From assembly GCF_039907765.1 (NCBI RefSeq), contig NZ_JARDJI010000006.1:191759-255758 (forward strand): 64,000 nucleotides of DNA. Reading direction: 5' to 3'. Under the pieces are notes generated by a model that saw nothing but the letters and a program-made list of their open reading frames with translations, did not search any database and was not told the origin of the DNA. A program made the position numbers and the translations under genes. The number at the start of each line of letters is the position of its first letter. The stretch's first letter is position 1. Source of the stretch: Aminobacter sp039907765. Lineage in GTDB: Bacteria > Pseudomonadota > Alphaproteobacteria > Rhizobiales > Rhizobiaceae. Of this stretch, positions 26,870 to 37,626 are shown piece by piece.

Positions 26870-27195
26870 CGTGCATTCGGGCTGCCGATCCGGCGGTCCA
26901 TCGGTCCGATCCCGCCACAGGGGCAGGGTCGCACCGAAAACGGTTCCGGAGCGCCACGCTGACGCGCCCGAACCGCCCATGGACGGTCATGGGGCAGGAT
27001 TGCAGGACGTTCGGTCGGCCGCTTCTGAGCGGCCAGCATCTTCGCCGAGCCTCTTGTTGTCTTGCCCGTGGCTGGCCAAACCGAAGCCAGGCGCACAGCC
27101 CCCAGTCGAAGCCATGAGGCTTCCGGGCTGGCGCCAAACAGGGACCAGGCGCGCCGCATGGCGGCTTCCGCCGTTCCCGCTACGAAGGACAGGAC
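26870..27195 (+). promoter_or_regulatory. 326-base pnp leader region without a gene
   Basis: There is no supported coding sequence. It contains a perfect small hairpin GGCCGCTTCTGAGCGGCC near 27018-27035. It ends with AAGGACAGG, the ribosome-binding site of pnp. A pnp promoter and autoregulatory leader structure are expected here. Confidence 0.45.
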
Positions 27196-29343
<2,148 letters not shown>

Positions 29344-29366
29344 TTGCCTCGACAGCCGACATGAGG

Positions 29367-29396
29367 CGGGCGCGGCCGTAAGGTCGCGCCCGTTTT
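29367..29396 (+). terminator. intrinsic terminator after pnp
   Basis: CGGGCGCGGCC (29367-29377) pairs with GGTCGCGCCCG (29382-29392), with a GTAA tetraloop, one G-T pair and a following TTTT. Confidence 0.85.
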
Positions 29397-29427
29397 GCTT
29401 TGCGGGTAGGTCTGCAATATATGGCCG

Positions 29428-29475
29428 TCACCCACCTCCGCTTCGCTCGGCCACCCTCTCCCGTTGGGGGAGGGG
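29428..29475. repeat. partial palindromic intergenic repeat
   Basis: The stretch reads CACCCACCTCCGCTTCGCTC, then CACCCTCTCCCGTTGGGGGA. It is related in its arms and its central CTCCC...GGGAG palindrome to the elements at 41285-41466. It lies between the pnp terminator and the methyltransferase start. Confidence 0.6.
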
Positions 29476-29514
29476 CGAGAGCCAACGCATCGAGGAGGAA
29501 GCCTAGGAACTCAA

Positions 29515-30528
29515 ATGCGTGACGCACTGAAAACCCTGTTCCATCCCTTCGAGGCCGAGGCGGTAGCATTGCCGGCAAAGGGGTCGCGGGCGCTGTTCCT
29601 CGGCGCCGAGCCGGGGTTCAGGCTGCCGGACGGTTTTGACGCCGGGCTCGAGCTTGTCCAGGGATTCCGCCCCCACTTCCTGTCGCTGCAGTCGGCCGGG
29701 CATCATGTGACCCAGCGTGCCGAGGGCGAGGGCTACGAACTGGCTCTGGTGCTGGCCGGCCGTCATCGCGGCCTCAACGAGCTGCGCATCGCCGAGGCCA
29801 TCGAGCGCACGGGCGAGGGCGGGCTGATCGTCGTCGCCGGCGGCAAGGACGACGGCATCGCCAGCCTGCGCAAGCGGATCGGCGGCCTCGTCGACATCGT
29901 CGACCACCTGCCCAAATATCACGGCGCGGCGTTCTGGTTCCGCCGTGACGAGGCAGCAGTCGCCGCTGCGGCAGCACTCCGTGCGGACAATCCCGAAACC
30001 CTGGTCGATGGCCGGTTCCGCACCGCGCCCGGCATGTTCTCGTTCGACCGCGTCGACACCGGTTCCAGGCTCCTGGTCGAGCATCTGCCGGCCGACATCA
30101 AGGGTGCCGTCGCCGACTTCTGCGCCGGCTGGGGTTATGTCGCGGCCGAGGTTTTCGCGCGCGCGAAGGAACTCAAGGCGCTCGACCTCTTCGAGGCCGA
30201 CTACGAGGCGCTGGAAGCGGCCAGGGCTAACGTTCCCGCCGGCTCGGTCGAGCCGGGCTTCTTCTGGCGCGACCTCGCCAGGGAGCCGGTCGAGCGCCGC
30301 TATGACGTGGTGGTGATGAACCCGCCTTTCCACCAGGATCGCGACGCCGATCCCGAGATCGGCCAGCGCATGATCCGCGCGGCATCAGCCGCGCTCAAGC
30401 CGGGCGGGCGGCTGTTCATGGTCGCCAACCGGCATCTGCCCTACCAGCCTGTGCTGGCGGCGGCTTTTGCCTCGCATCAGGAGCTGGCGGTGGAAAACGG
30501 CTTCAGGGTCTGGACGGCGCGTCGCTGA
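29515..30528 (+). CDS. rsmC: RsmC/RsmD-like 16S rRNA guanine-N2 methyltransferase
   Basis: 337 residues with the RsmC duplicated-domain layout. A degenerate N-terminal methyltransferase-like half is followed by a catalytic half with PGMFSFDRVDTGSRLLVEHL, the SAM site ADFCAGWGYVAAEVF (near 200) and the NPPFH active-site motif in VVVMNPPFHQDR (near 265). In E. coli RsmC makes m2G1207 in the small subunit rRNA. The ATG at 29515 is chosen because AGGA lies upstream and homology starts there. The upstream flank is a palindromic repeat. Confidence 0.88.
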   Translation: MRDALKTLFHPFEAEAVALPAKGSRALFLGAEPGFRLPDGFDAGLELVQGFRPHFLSLQSAGHHVTQRAEGEGYELALVLAGRHRGLNELRIAEAIERTGEGGLIVVAGGKDDGIASLRKRIGGLVDIVDHLPKYHGAAFWFRRDEAAVAAAAALRADNPETLVDGRFRTAPGMFSFDRVDTGSRLLVEHLPADIKGAVADFCAGWGYVAAEVFARAKELKALDLFEADYEALEAARANVPAGSVEPGFFWRDLAREPVERRYDVVVMNPPFHQDRDADPEIGQRMIRAASAALKPGGRLFMVANRHLPYQPVLAAAFASHQELAVENGFRVWTARR

Positions 30529-30534
30529 CGTCGA

Positions 30535-32061
30535 TCAGTGCAGGCTCGCCGGCTGGGCAGCCGGCGCCTGGTTGAGCACCAGCGGGGCGGGGCGGCCGAA
30601 CAGATAGCCCTGCACGACCTGGCAGCCTGCCGCGCGCAGCAGCGTCGCCTGGGTCTCGGTTTCCACGCCTTCGGCGATGGTGCGCACGCCAAGCGCGCGC
30701 GAAAGCCCAACGATGGTCGACACCACGGCGCCCGAATTCGTGTCCGTCTCCATGCGGCTGACGAAGGCGCGGTCGATCTTGAGCTTGTGGAAGTTGAAGT
30801 CGATCAGATAGGCGAGGTTCGAATAGCCGGTGCCGAAATCGTCGACGGCCACCGAAATGCCCATGGCGGTCAGCTGCTTGAGGATTTCCGCCGCCCGGTC
30901 GCGATCCTGCATCATCGCCGATTCGGTCAGCTCGAGTTCCAGGCGCCTGGGCTCGATGCCCGTGTCGGTGATGATCTTGGCGACGAGGCCGACGAAGTCG
31001 CGGGTCATGAACTGCACCGGCGAGATGTTGACGGCCACGAAGCAGTCGTCCGGCAACAGCCGGGAGTCGATGCAGGCCTTGCGCAGCACCCATTCGCCGA
31101 TCGGCGCGATCATGCCTGTCTCCTCGGCGACGGAGATGAAATCGGACGGGGGGATCATGCCGCGCTCGGGGTGGTGCCAGCGGATCAGCGCCTCGTAGCC
31201 GACGATGCGGCCCGCCGCGAGGTCGAGCTGCGGCTGGTAGTGCAGGTCGAAGTCGCCGCGCTCCAGCGCGACGTGCAGCTCCGATTCCACCCACTGACGC
31301 TGTTCGGCGACCTTGCCCATGTCCGGCTGGAACACGGCCCAGCTGCCGATACCGCTGGCACGGGCGTTCTGCAGCGCGAGGTTCGAGCGGCGCAGCAGCT
31401 GGACGGGGTCGTAGCCATCCTTGGGCATCGCCACCACGCCGATCGAGACGTTCACCGACTGGACGTGGGAGGGCAGCGGATAGGGCCGCATCAGGTCTTC
31501 GATGACCCGCTCGATGGTGGCTTCCAGCGATCCGTCGACCTGGCTGTCGGGGCAGAGGATGGCGAACTCGCCGGCGCCGATGCGTCCCACCACCACGTCG
31601 CGTGGCAAGGCGGCCGCCAGCCGTTCCGTGAAGGCGCGAATCAGCGCGTCGCCGTTGCAATAGCCGATGGCATCGTTGATCTGCTTGAAGCGGTCGATGT
31701 CGACGTCGATCAGGAACACCGGCCTGCCGGTGCGCGCGGTGGCCGAGGCGGCCTCGGCGATCTTGCCGACCATGGCGGTGCGGGCGAACAGCCCGGTCAG
31801 CTTGTCGAAGTTGGTTTCGTTGAAGACGTAGTCGGCGGATTCGTCGACGCCGGCGAAGAACGACATCGCAGCGAGCGAGGCAGCCAGTGCGCATAGCGCG
31901 GCGATGATGGCGGCGACCGTCTCGCCCTGCAGGCCGGCAACCTGGCCGCCGAACACGTAACGCATGCCCCATACCGATAATACGAAGGCGCCCAGCCCCG
32001 AACTGGCGATCGTCACGAGCCGAAACAACTTGCTCCGGCTGGGGTTCCTGGCGGCAGGCAT
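30535..32061 (-). CDS. membrane GGDEF/EAL protein with degenerate GGDEF, probable c-di-GMP phosphodiesterase
   Basis: 508 residues. Two membrane helices lie near 15-33 and 48-68. A GGDEF-type domain follows, with DKLTGLFARTAM and DVDIDRFKQINDAIGYCNGD, but its active site reads RIGAGEFA instead of GGDEF, so cyclase activity is doubtful. The EAL domain looks intact: YEALIRWHHPE, NISPVQF, ELTESAMM, DDFGTGYSNLAYL, KIDRAFV and AEGVE. The likely activity is c-di-GMP hydrolysis to pGpG, perhaps with GTP sensing by the degenerate domain. It stands alone, convergent with the methyltransferase. Confidence 0.9.
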   Translation of the reverse strand: MPAARNPSRSKLFRLVTIASSGLGAFVLSVWGMRYVFGGQVAGLQGETVAAIIAALCALAASLAAMSFFAGVDESADYVFNETNFDKLTGLFARTAMVGKIAEAASATARTGRPVFLIDVDIDRFKQINDAIGYCNGDALIRAFTERLAAALPRDVVVGRIGAGEFAILCPDSQVDGSLEATIERVIEDLMRPYPLPSHVQSVNVSIGVVAMPKDGYDPVQLLRRSNLALQNARASGIGSWAVFQPDMGKVAEQRQWVESELHVALERGDFDLHYQPQLDLAAGRIVGYEALIRWHHPERGMIPPSDFISVAEETGMIAPIGEWVLRKACIDSRLLPDDCFVAVNISPVQFMTRDFVGLVAKIITDTGIEPRRLELELTESAMMQDRDRAAEILKQLTAMGISVAVDDFGTGYSNLAYLIDFNFHKLKIDRAFVSRMETDTNSGAVVSTIVGLSRALGVRTIAEGVETETQATLLRAAGCQVVQGYLFGRPAPLVLNQAPAAQPASLH

Positions 32062-32156
32062 GCGTAGTGTTTCCCAACTTGCGCGGTTTTTCTACCGATT
32101 CGCGAGTTAAGGTCGCTTGCTGCGAATGTCTACAATTTTAGCGAACGGCCGATTTC

Positions 32157-32969
32157 TCAGTCGCGGCCGCCGTCCATCTGCTTGAGTTCGTCCAGCGTCG
32201 GCATCGAGACGATGTGGTAGCCCGAATCGACATAGTGGATCTCGCCGGTCACGCCCGAAGACAGGTCCGACAGCAGGTAGAGCGCCGACCCGCCGACCTC
32301 GTCGAGGGTGACGGTGCGGCGCAGCGGCGAATTGCGCTGCTGGTAGGAGAACATGTGGCGCGCATCCGAGATGCCGGCGCCGGCAAGCGTGCGCACCGGG
32401 CCGGCGGAGATGCCGTTGATGCGGATGCCGCGCGGGCCGTAGTCGTTGGCGAGATAGCGCACGCTGGCCTCGAGACCGGCCTTGGCCACGCCCATGACGT
32501 TGTAGTTGGGCATGACGCGCACCGAGCCGGCATAGGTCAGCGTGATCATCGAGCCGCCCTCGTTCATCAGCGCTGCCGCATGCTTGGCGACCTCGGTGAA
32601 CGAGAAGCAGGAGATCACCATGGTGCGCACGAAGTTCTCGCGCGTGGTGTCGGCGTAGAGGCCCTTGAGCTCGTTCTTGTCGGAGAAGCCGATGGCGTGC
32701 ACCAGGAAGTCGATGCCGCCCCACTTTTCCTTCAGCGTCTCGAAGGCAGCCGCCACCGATGCGCTGTCCTCGACGTCGCAGGGCACCAGGATCTCGGCGC
32801 CGACCTTCTCGGCCAGCGGCTTGACGCGGCGGCCGAAGGCCTCGCCCTGATAGGTGAAGGCCAGCTCGGCGCCGTGCTCGGCGAGCTTCTGGGCAATGCC
32901 CCAGGCAATGGAGTGGTCATTCGCGACGCCCATGATGAGCCCGCGCTTGCCCTTCATCAGTCCGTCCAT
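32157..32969 (-). CDS. fabI: enoyl-ACP reductase (NADH)
   Basis: 270 residues, SDR fold of the FabI type. MKGKRGLIMGVANDHSIAWG is the NAD-binding N-terminus typical of FabI, and YNVMGVAK gives the catalytic Tyr-x6-Lys. RTLAGAGISDARHMFSYQQ is the substrate-loop region. It performs the last reduction of the fatty acid elongation cycle and is the triclosan/isoniazid-type target. It lies 10 bases after fabB in a fabA-fabB-fabI operon. Confidence 0.96.
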   Translation of the reverse strand: MDGLMKGKRGLIMGVANDHSIAWGIAQKLAEHGAELAFTYQGEAFGRRVKPLAEKVGAEILVPCDVEDSASVAAAFETLKEKWGGIDFLVHAIGFSDKNELKGLYADTTRENFVRTMVISCFSFTEVAKHAAALMNEGGSMITLTYAGSVRVMPNYNVMGVAKAGLEASVRYLANDYGPRGIRINGISAGPVRTLAGAGISDARHMFSYQQRNSPLRRTVTLDEVGGSALYLLSDLSSGVTGEIHYVDSGYHIVSMPTLDELKQMDGGRD

Positions 32970-32979
32970 ATTGGTGTCC

Positions 32980-34203
32980 CTATGCGGAGAGGCGCTGGAA
33001 AACGAGCGTGGCGTTGGTGCCGCCGAAGCCGAAGGAATTGGACAGCACGGTGTCGATCTTGGCGTTGTCGATGCGCTTGCGCACGATCGGCATGCCCTCG
33101 AATTCCGGATCCAGCTCGTCGATATGGGCGCTTTCGCCGATGAAGCCGCCCTGCATCATCAGGATCGAGTAGATCGATTCCTGCACGCCGGCGGCACCCA
33201 GCGAGTGGCCGGTCAGCGACTTGGTGGAGGTGATGTTCGGCATCTTGTCGCCGAACACCTCGCGGATCGCGCCCATTTCCTTCGAATCGCCCACCGGCGT
33301 CGAGGTCCCGTGGGTGTTGATGTAGTCGACAGGGCCCTTCACCGTCGACAGCGCCTGGCGCATGCAGCGCATGGCGCCTTCGCCCGAGGGGGCGACCATG
33401 TCGTAGCCGTCGGAGGTCGCGCCGTAGCCGACCAGCTCGCAGTAGATCTTGGCGCCGCGCGCCTTGGCGTGTTCGAGCTCTTCGAGCACCAGCACGCCGG
33501 CGCCGCCGGCGATGACGAAGCCGTCGCGGTTGACGTCATAGGCGCGCGAGGCGACCGAGGCGCGGTCGTTGTACTTGGACGACATCGCGCCCATGGCGTC
33601 GAACAGGTTCGACATGGTCCAGTCGAGGTCTTCGTGGCCGCCGGCGAACATGACGTCCTGCTTGCCCCACTGGATCATCTCGGCGGCGTTGCCGATGCAA
33701 TGCGCCGAGGTCGAGCAGGCCGACGAGATCGAATAGTTGACGCCGTGGATCTTGAACCAGGTGGCGAGCGTCGCCGAGGCCGTCGAGGACATCGCCTTCG
33801 GCACGGCGAACGGTCCGATGCGCTTGGGGCTGTTGTTCTTCTGCGTGATCTCGGCTGCCTCGACGATCGTGCGGGTCGAGGGGCCGCCCGAGCCCATGAT
33901 GATGCCGGTGCGCGGGTTGCCGGAAACGACGCTCTCCTCGAGGCCGCTGTCGGCGATCGCCTGCTTCATCGCGACATGGTTCCACATGCCGCCCTGCGAC
34001 AGGAAGCGCGCGGCACGACGGTCGACCAGGTCGGTCGTGTCGAGGTTGGGCGCACCCCAGACCTGGCACTTGAAGCCGTGCTCGGCGAAGGATTCGGAGA
34101 AGCTGATGCCGGACTTGGCGTCACGCAGCGAGGCTGTCACCTCGTCGGCGTTGTTGCCGATGGACGATACGATGCCAAGGCCCGTTACGACGACACGTCT
34201 CAT
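32980..34203 (-). CDS. fabB: beta-ketoacyl-ACP synthase I
   Basis: 407 residues, condensing enzyme needed for unsaturated fatty acids. The catalytic cysteine is in SISSACSTSAHC (near 163), with histidines in NTHGTSTPVGD and TGHSLGAAG. The ATG at 34203 has GGAG six bases upstream; a longer frame start at 34233 overlaps the fabA end and is unlikely. Placement between fabA and fabI is the conserved rhizobial arrangement and supports FabB rather than FabF. Confidence 0.96.
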   Translation of the reverse strand: MRRVVVTGLGIVSSIGNNADEVTASLRDAKSGISFSESFAEHGFKCQVWGAPNLDTTDLVDRRAARFLSQGGMWNHVAMKQAIADSGLEESVVSGNPRTGIIMGSGGPSTRTIVEAAEITQKNNSPKRIGPFAVPKAMSSTASATLATWFKIHGVNYSISSACSTSAHCIGNAAEMIQWGKQDVMFAGGHEDLDWTMSNLFDAMGAMSSKYNDRASVASRAYDVNRDGFVIAGGAGVLVLEELEHAKARGAKIYCELVGYGATSDGYDMVAPSGEGAMRCMRQALSTVKGPVDYINTHGTSTPVGDSKEMGAIREVFGDKMPNITSTKSLTGHSLGAAGVQESIYSILMMQGGFIGESAHIDELDPEFEGMPIVRKRIDNAKIDTVLSNSFGFGGTNATLVFQRLSA

Positions 34204-34233
34204 GAAAATCTCCGGTCCAGTGTATGGGGCCAA

Positions 34234-34755
34234 TCAGGCGGCCGCAGTTTCCTGCTTCGAGAGCCCGACCTTGAGGTCTATGGCCTTGTAGATAGGTTCG
34301 CCGTCGGCCTTCAACCAGCCATCGGCGATGCCCAGCACGAGGCGGCCGCGCATGACGCGCTTGAAGTCGATGCCGTATTCGACCTTCTTGACCGAGGGCG
34401 TGACCATGCCCTTGAACTTCACCTCGCCGGTGGAGAGCGCCATGCCCTTGCCCTGCTCGCCGAGCCAGCCGAGGTAGAAGCCGGTCAGCTGCCACATGGC
34501 GTCGAGGCCGAGACAGCCTGGCATGATGGGATTGCCGATGAAATGGCAGGGGAAGAACCAGAGGTCCGGCCTGATGTCGAACTCGGCGCGGACGAAGCCC
34601 TTGTCGAATTCGCCGCCGGTCTCGCTGATTTCGGTGATGCGATCGAACATCAGCATCGGCGGAGCAGGCAGCTGGGCATTGCCCGGTCCGAACAGTTCGC
34701 CGCGGGCGCAGGCCAGCAATTCCTCGTAGCCGTAGCTGGACTTCTGATCGGCCAT
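34234..34755 (-). CDS. fabA: 3-hydroxydecanoyl-ACP dehydratase/isomerase
   Basis: 173 residues, hot-dog fold. The catalytic histidine lies in FFPCHFIGNPIMPGCLGLDA (near 71), and the aspartate partner in the same block (LDAMWQ). It dehydrates and isomerises the C10 intermediate, opening the unsaturated branch. It is the first gene of fabA-fabB-fabI. The start is divergent from irr across a 242-base gap, so iron status could influence fatty acid synthesis or the arrangement may be coincidental. Confidence 0.96.
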   Translation of the reverse strand: MADQKSSYGYEELLACARGELFGPGNAQLPAPPMLMFDRITEISETGGEFDKGFVRAEFDIRPDLWFFPCHFIGNPIMPGCLGLDAMWQLTGFYLGWLGEQGKGMALSTGEVKFKGMVTPSVKKVEYGIDFKRVMRGRLVLGIADGWLKADGEPIYKAIDLKVGLSKQETAAA

Positions 34756-34997
34756 GAATACCTTCCCCGTCTAAGTTCTCGGGCGGCATCACGCCCTTCT
34801 CGTGTGCTTTCACTAGCACAGACTGTCTCCGGCCGGAAACCGGCGTTTGCGCTTAGCGCGACCATCTGCCCCGGTCAATGCGCGCTATTGATCGCATGTG
34901 AGCTACCGAATATATGTCGAAAATGGCTTGCCGGCAGAATATCCGGGCTCGGCGGGCCTCGCATGAGTGAAAAAGGCGAACTTCGGCGAGGCGACAG

Positions 34998-35423
34998 GTG
35001 GACTCCCGCAAGGCATGCATGGCTGTGGAAACGCGCGTCCGCGACGCGGGGCTGAGGCCCACGCGGCAGCGCATCGCGCTGGCTGAACTTCTGTTCGCCA
35101 AGGGTGACCGTCATCTGTCGGCCGAGGAGCTGCACGAGGAAGCTCTGAACGCCGGCGTGCCGGTGTCGCTCGCCACCGTCTACAATTCGCTGCACCAGTT
35201 CACCGAGGCCGGCCTGCTGCGCATCCTGGCCGTCGAGGGGGCGAAGACCTACTTCGACACCAACACCTCGGACCATCACCACTTCTACGTCGAGGGCGAG
35301 AACCGGGTGTTCGACATCGAGTCGAGCGCGGTCACCGTCTCCAACCTGCCGGAGCCGCCGGAAGGCATGGAGATCGCCAATGTCGACATCGTGGTGAGGC
35401 TGCGCTCCAAGCGCCCCGCCTGA
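34998..35423 (+). CDS. irr: iron response regulator Irr (Fur family)
   Basis: 141 residues. GLRPTRQRIALAELLFAKGD is the winged-helix opening, VSLATVYNSLHQFTEAGLL the recognition helix, and TSDHHHFYVEGENRVFDI the His-rich heme/metal site typical of Irr. Rhizobial Irr controls iron and heme genes and sits beside fabA in many species, as here. The N-terminal CP heme-regulatory motif of the Bradyrhizobium protein is absent, as usual outside that genus. The GTG at 34998 gives the longest product; the in-frame ATG at 35019 is an alternative. Confidence 0.92.
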   Translation: MDSRKACMAVETRVRDAGLRPTRQRIALAELLFAKGDRHLSAEELHEEALNAGVPVSLATVYNSLHQFTEAGLLRILAVEGAKTYFDTNTSDHHHFYVEGENRVFDIESSAVTVSNLPEPPEGMEIANVDIVVRLRSKRPA

Positions 35424-35469
35424 CGGGTCCGGCCGACAGGCCCGGGCAGCCCGCCTTGCGGGCAATCCC

Positions 35470-36027
35470 TCAGTTGTCGATCGCCTCGCCGGGATAGGCG
35501 CCCCAGAGCTGCGACTGGGCGAGCCAGCCATCCTTGCCGGCGAAGGTCATCTCGCACCATTCGCCGTTGCAGCGCTTGATCGACCCGACGACGCCGGGTT
35601 CGATGAGGGCCACGGTACGTGCATTCTTCTCGGGCTCGGAGAGCAGGGTGATCTGGGCGTCCTTGCCGCGTTGCCAGGGGGCGGCGATCGCGGTGCGATG
35701 GCCCGACAGCATCGACTGGTTGATCCAGCTCTCGGCGCCGTCGGCGTCGCGGACGCGCCGCCAGTTGTCGTATTCCTGGATGATCTCCATCGGCAGGCCG
35801 GGCTTGAGGTACATCCAGTCCACCGCGTAGGTCACGCCGGGGCCGACACGCGAATTGACCTTGGCGGCCTTGAGACTGACGAATCGCGGCAGCGGCAGGC
35901 CGCTCGGGCCGACCCGGCTGTCCTGCGCCGCGCCCGCCTCGGCGATGAAACCGGCATTCGGCGAAACCAGGGCCAGACCGACCAGTGCTGCGCAGACGGT
36001 CAAACGAAGCGACGCGAAACCAGACAC
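35470..36027 (-). CDS. exported SH3-domain protein
   Basis: 185 residues. A signal peptide-like segment (SLRLTVCAALVGLALVSPNA) is followed by two bacterial SH3-like units: AAKVNSRVGPGVTYAVDWMY (about 55-110) and ARTVALIEPGVVGSIKRCNG (about 125-180), ending in WLAQSQLWGAYPGE. Such proteins bind cell wall or act as periplasmic adaptors. The start is the GTG at 36027 with AGAGG upstream; the long frame beyond is antisense to the dehydrogenase gene. No partner is evident. Confidence 0.85.
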   Translation of the reverse strand: MSGFASLRLTVCAALVGLALVSPNAGFIAEAGAAQDSRVGPSGLPLPRFVSLKAAKVNSRVGPGVTYAVDWMYLKPGLPMEIIQEYDNWRRVRDADGAESWINQSMLSGHRTAIAAPWQRGKDAQITLLSEPEKNARTVALIEPGVVGSIKRCNGEWCEMTFAGKDGWLAQSQLWGAYPGEAIDN

Positions 36028-36198
36028 CTGTGTAACCTCTATTTGATCTTCGCGCCCTGGGCTCTTCAGCCGGCGGGCGCCCCTTTTTCTTTGTCTTCGG
36101 CGGCGCTGCTTGTTACACAGATTCCCGTCCGGTGACTGGTTTCCAGTTTCACCGCTCTTGGTTAAAGAGGTCTCAACGGGATCTTCGTCGAGGAAAGC

Positions 36199-37200
36199 AT
36201 GACCGGCCGGAAAAAGCCTCTCGTCGTCATCACGCGCAAGCTGCCGGACCCGGTGGAGACGCGCATGCGCGAGCTGTTCGACGCTCGGCTCAACGTCGAC
36301 GACCGGCCCATGACGCAGCCGGAACTGGTCGCGGCGGTGAAGGAGGCCGACGTGCTGGTGCCGACGGTCACCGACACGATCGACGCGGCGCTGATCGAGC
36401 AGGCCGGTCCCAATCTCAAGCTGATCGCCAATTTCGGCAACGGCGTGGACAAGATCGACGTCACCGCCGCCGCCAAGCGCGGCATCACCGTCACCAACAC
36501 GCCGAACGTGCTCACCGAAGATACGGCCGATATGACCATGGCGCTGATGCTGGCCGCGCCGCGCCGCCTCACCGAAGGCGCCAACATCCTCGCCGGCGAG
36601 AAAAAATGGGCCGGCTGGTCGCCCACCTGGATGCTCGGGCGCCGCATCTGGGGCAAGCGTCTGGGCATTGTCGGCATGGGGCGCATAGGCACCGCGGTCG
36701 CCCGCCGCGCCAAGGCCTTCGGGCTCTCCATCCACTACCACAACCGCCACCGCGTGCTGCAGTCGGTGGAGGACGAGCTGGAGGCGACCTATTGGGAAAG
36801 CCTCGACCAGATGCTTGCCCGCATGGACATCATCTCGATCAACTGTCCGTCGACGCCGGCGACCTTCCACCTGCTTTCGGGCCGCAGGCTGGCGCTGATG
36901 CAGCCGCACGCCTATCTCGTCAACATCGCCCGCGGCGACATCATCGACGAGGAAGCGCTGGTCAAGATGCTGCAGGACGGAAAGCTCGCCGGCGCTGCGC
37001 TCGACGTGTTCGAGCACGAGCCGGCGGTCAACCCGAAGCTGCTCAAGCTTGCCGCCAAGGGCAAGGTGGTGCTGTTGCCGCACATGGGCTCGGCCACCAT
37101 CGAAGGCCGCATCGACATGGGCGAGAAGGTCATCATCAACATCCGTGCCCATGTCGACGGGCACCGCCCGCCGGACCGCGTCCTGCCGCTGCGGACCTGA
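36199..37200 (+). CDS. D-2-hydroxyacid dehydrogenase, glyoxylate reductase-like
   Basis: 333 residues. The NAD(P) site LGIVGMGRIGTAVARRAKAF (near 153) and the catalytic triad are present: arginine in LVNIARGDIIDEEAL, glutamate in DVFEHEPAVN and histidine in LLPHMGSATIEGR. The closest named families are glyoxylate/hydroxypyruvate reductases (GyaR/GhrB). It probably reduces glyoxylate or hydroxypyruvate. GAGGAAAGC precedes the ATG. It is monocistronic, convergent with the ArsR gene. Confidence 0.9.
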   Translation: MTGRKKPLVVITRKLPDPVETRMRELFDARLNVDDRPMTQPELVAAVKEADVLVPTVTDTIDAALIEQAGPNLKLIANFGNGVDKIDVTAAAKRGITVTNTPNVLTEDTADMTMALMLAAPRRLTEGANILAGEKKWAGWSPTWMLGRRIWGKRLGIVGMGRIGTAVARRAKAFGLSIHYHNRHRVLQSVEDELEATYWESLDQMLARMDIISINCPSTPATFHLLSGRRLALMQPHAYLVNIARGDIIDEEALVKMLQDGKLAGAALDVFEHEPAVNPKLLKLAAKGKVVLLPHMGSATIEGRIDMGEKVIINIRAHVDGHRPPDRVLPLRT

Positions 37201-37251
37201 CGGCGCCACCGGCCAGCGCTCTGCCTATGCCCGCTGGGGGAGCCCGCGCCT

Positions 37252-37575
37252 TCAGCCTTCCAGGTCGCGCTTCAGCCGGTCCAGTATCGACATGGCGTGG
37301 CTCGCGTATTCGCCGATCCAGCGGTCGTGGATTTCCTTGATCGGCATCGAGTTGAGGTGGTTCCAGCGCTCTCGCCCCTCGCGCCTCGCCACCACCAGCT
37401 CGGCATCTTCCAGAACCTTCAGATGCTGCATCACGGTGCAGCGGTCCATGTCGTCGAAGCGCTCGCACAGGGCCCCCGTCGTCAGCGGGCCATCCTTCAG
37501 GCAATCGAGCATCAGGCGCCGGCGCGGATGAGCCAGGGCCTTGAAAACATTGTCGTCTTTCGATTCGATTGACAT
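37252..37575 (-). CDS. ArsR-family transcriptional regulator
   Basis: 107 residues, a winged helix-turn-helix: FKALAHPRRRLMLDCLKDGP then DRCTVMQHLKVLEDAELVV. There are no metal-binding cysteine pairs (one Cys in the wing region only), so it is likely a non-metal ArsR of the type paired with SRPBCC/AHSA1 proteins. It is divergent from two such genes. A palindrome with 7-bp arms overlaps its own start codon and is the likely autoregulatory operator. Confidence 0.9.
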   Translation of the reverse strand: MSIESKDDNVFKALAHPRRRLMLDCLKDGPLTTGALCERFDDMDRCTVMQHLKVLEDAELVVARREGRERWNHLNSMPIKEIHDRWIGEYASHAMSILDRLKRDLEG

Positions 37576-37593
37576 GTTATGTTTTTATAACAT
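37574..37593. promoter_or_regulatory. operator-like palindrome over the ArsR start codon
   Basis: ATGTTAT (37574-37580) and ATAACAT (37587-37593) flank a T-rich 6-base centre. The left arm includes the first base of the ArsR start codon on the minus strand and the site lies 33 bases before the divergent SRPBCC gene, so binding could block both. Confidence 0.7.
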
Positions 37594-37626
37594 ATTGTTC
37601 CCGGGTGCAAGCAGAAGGAGGTTCCA

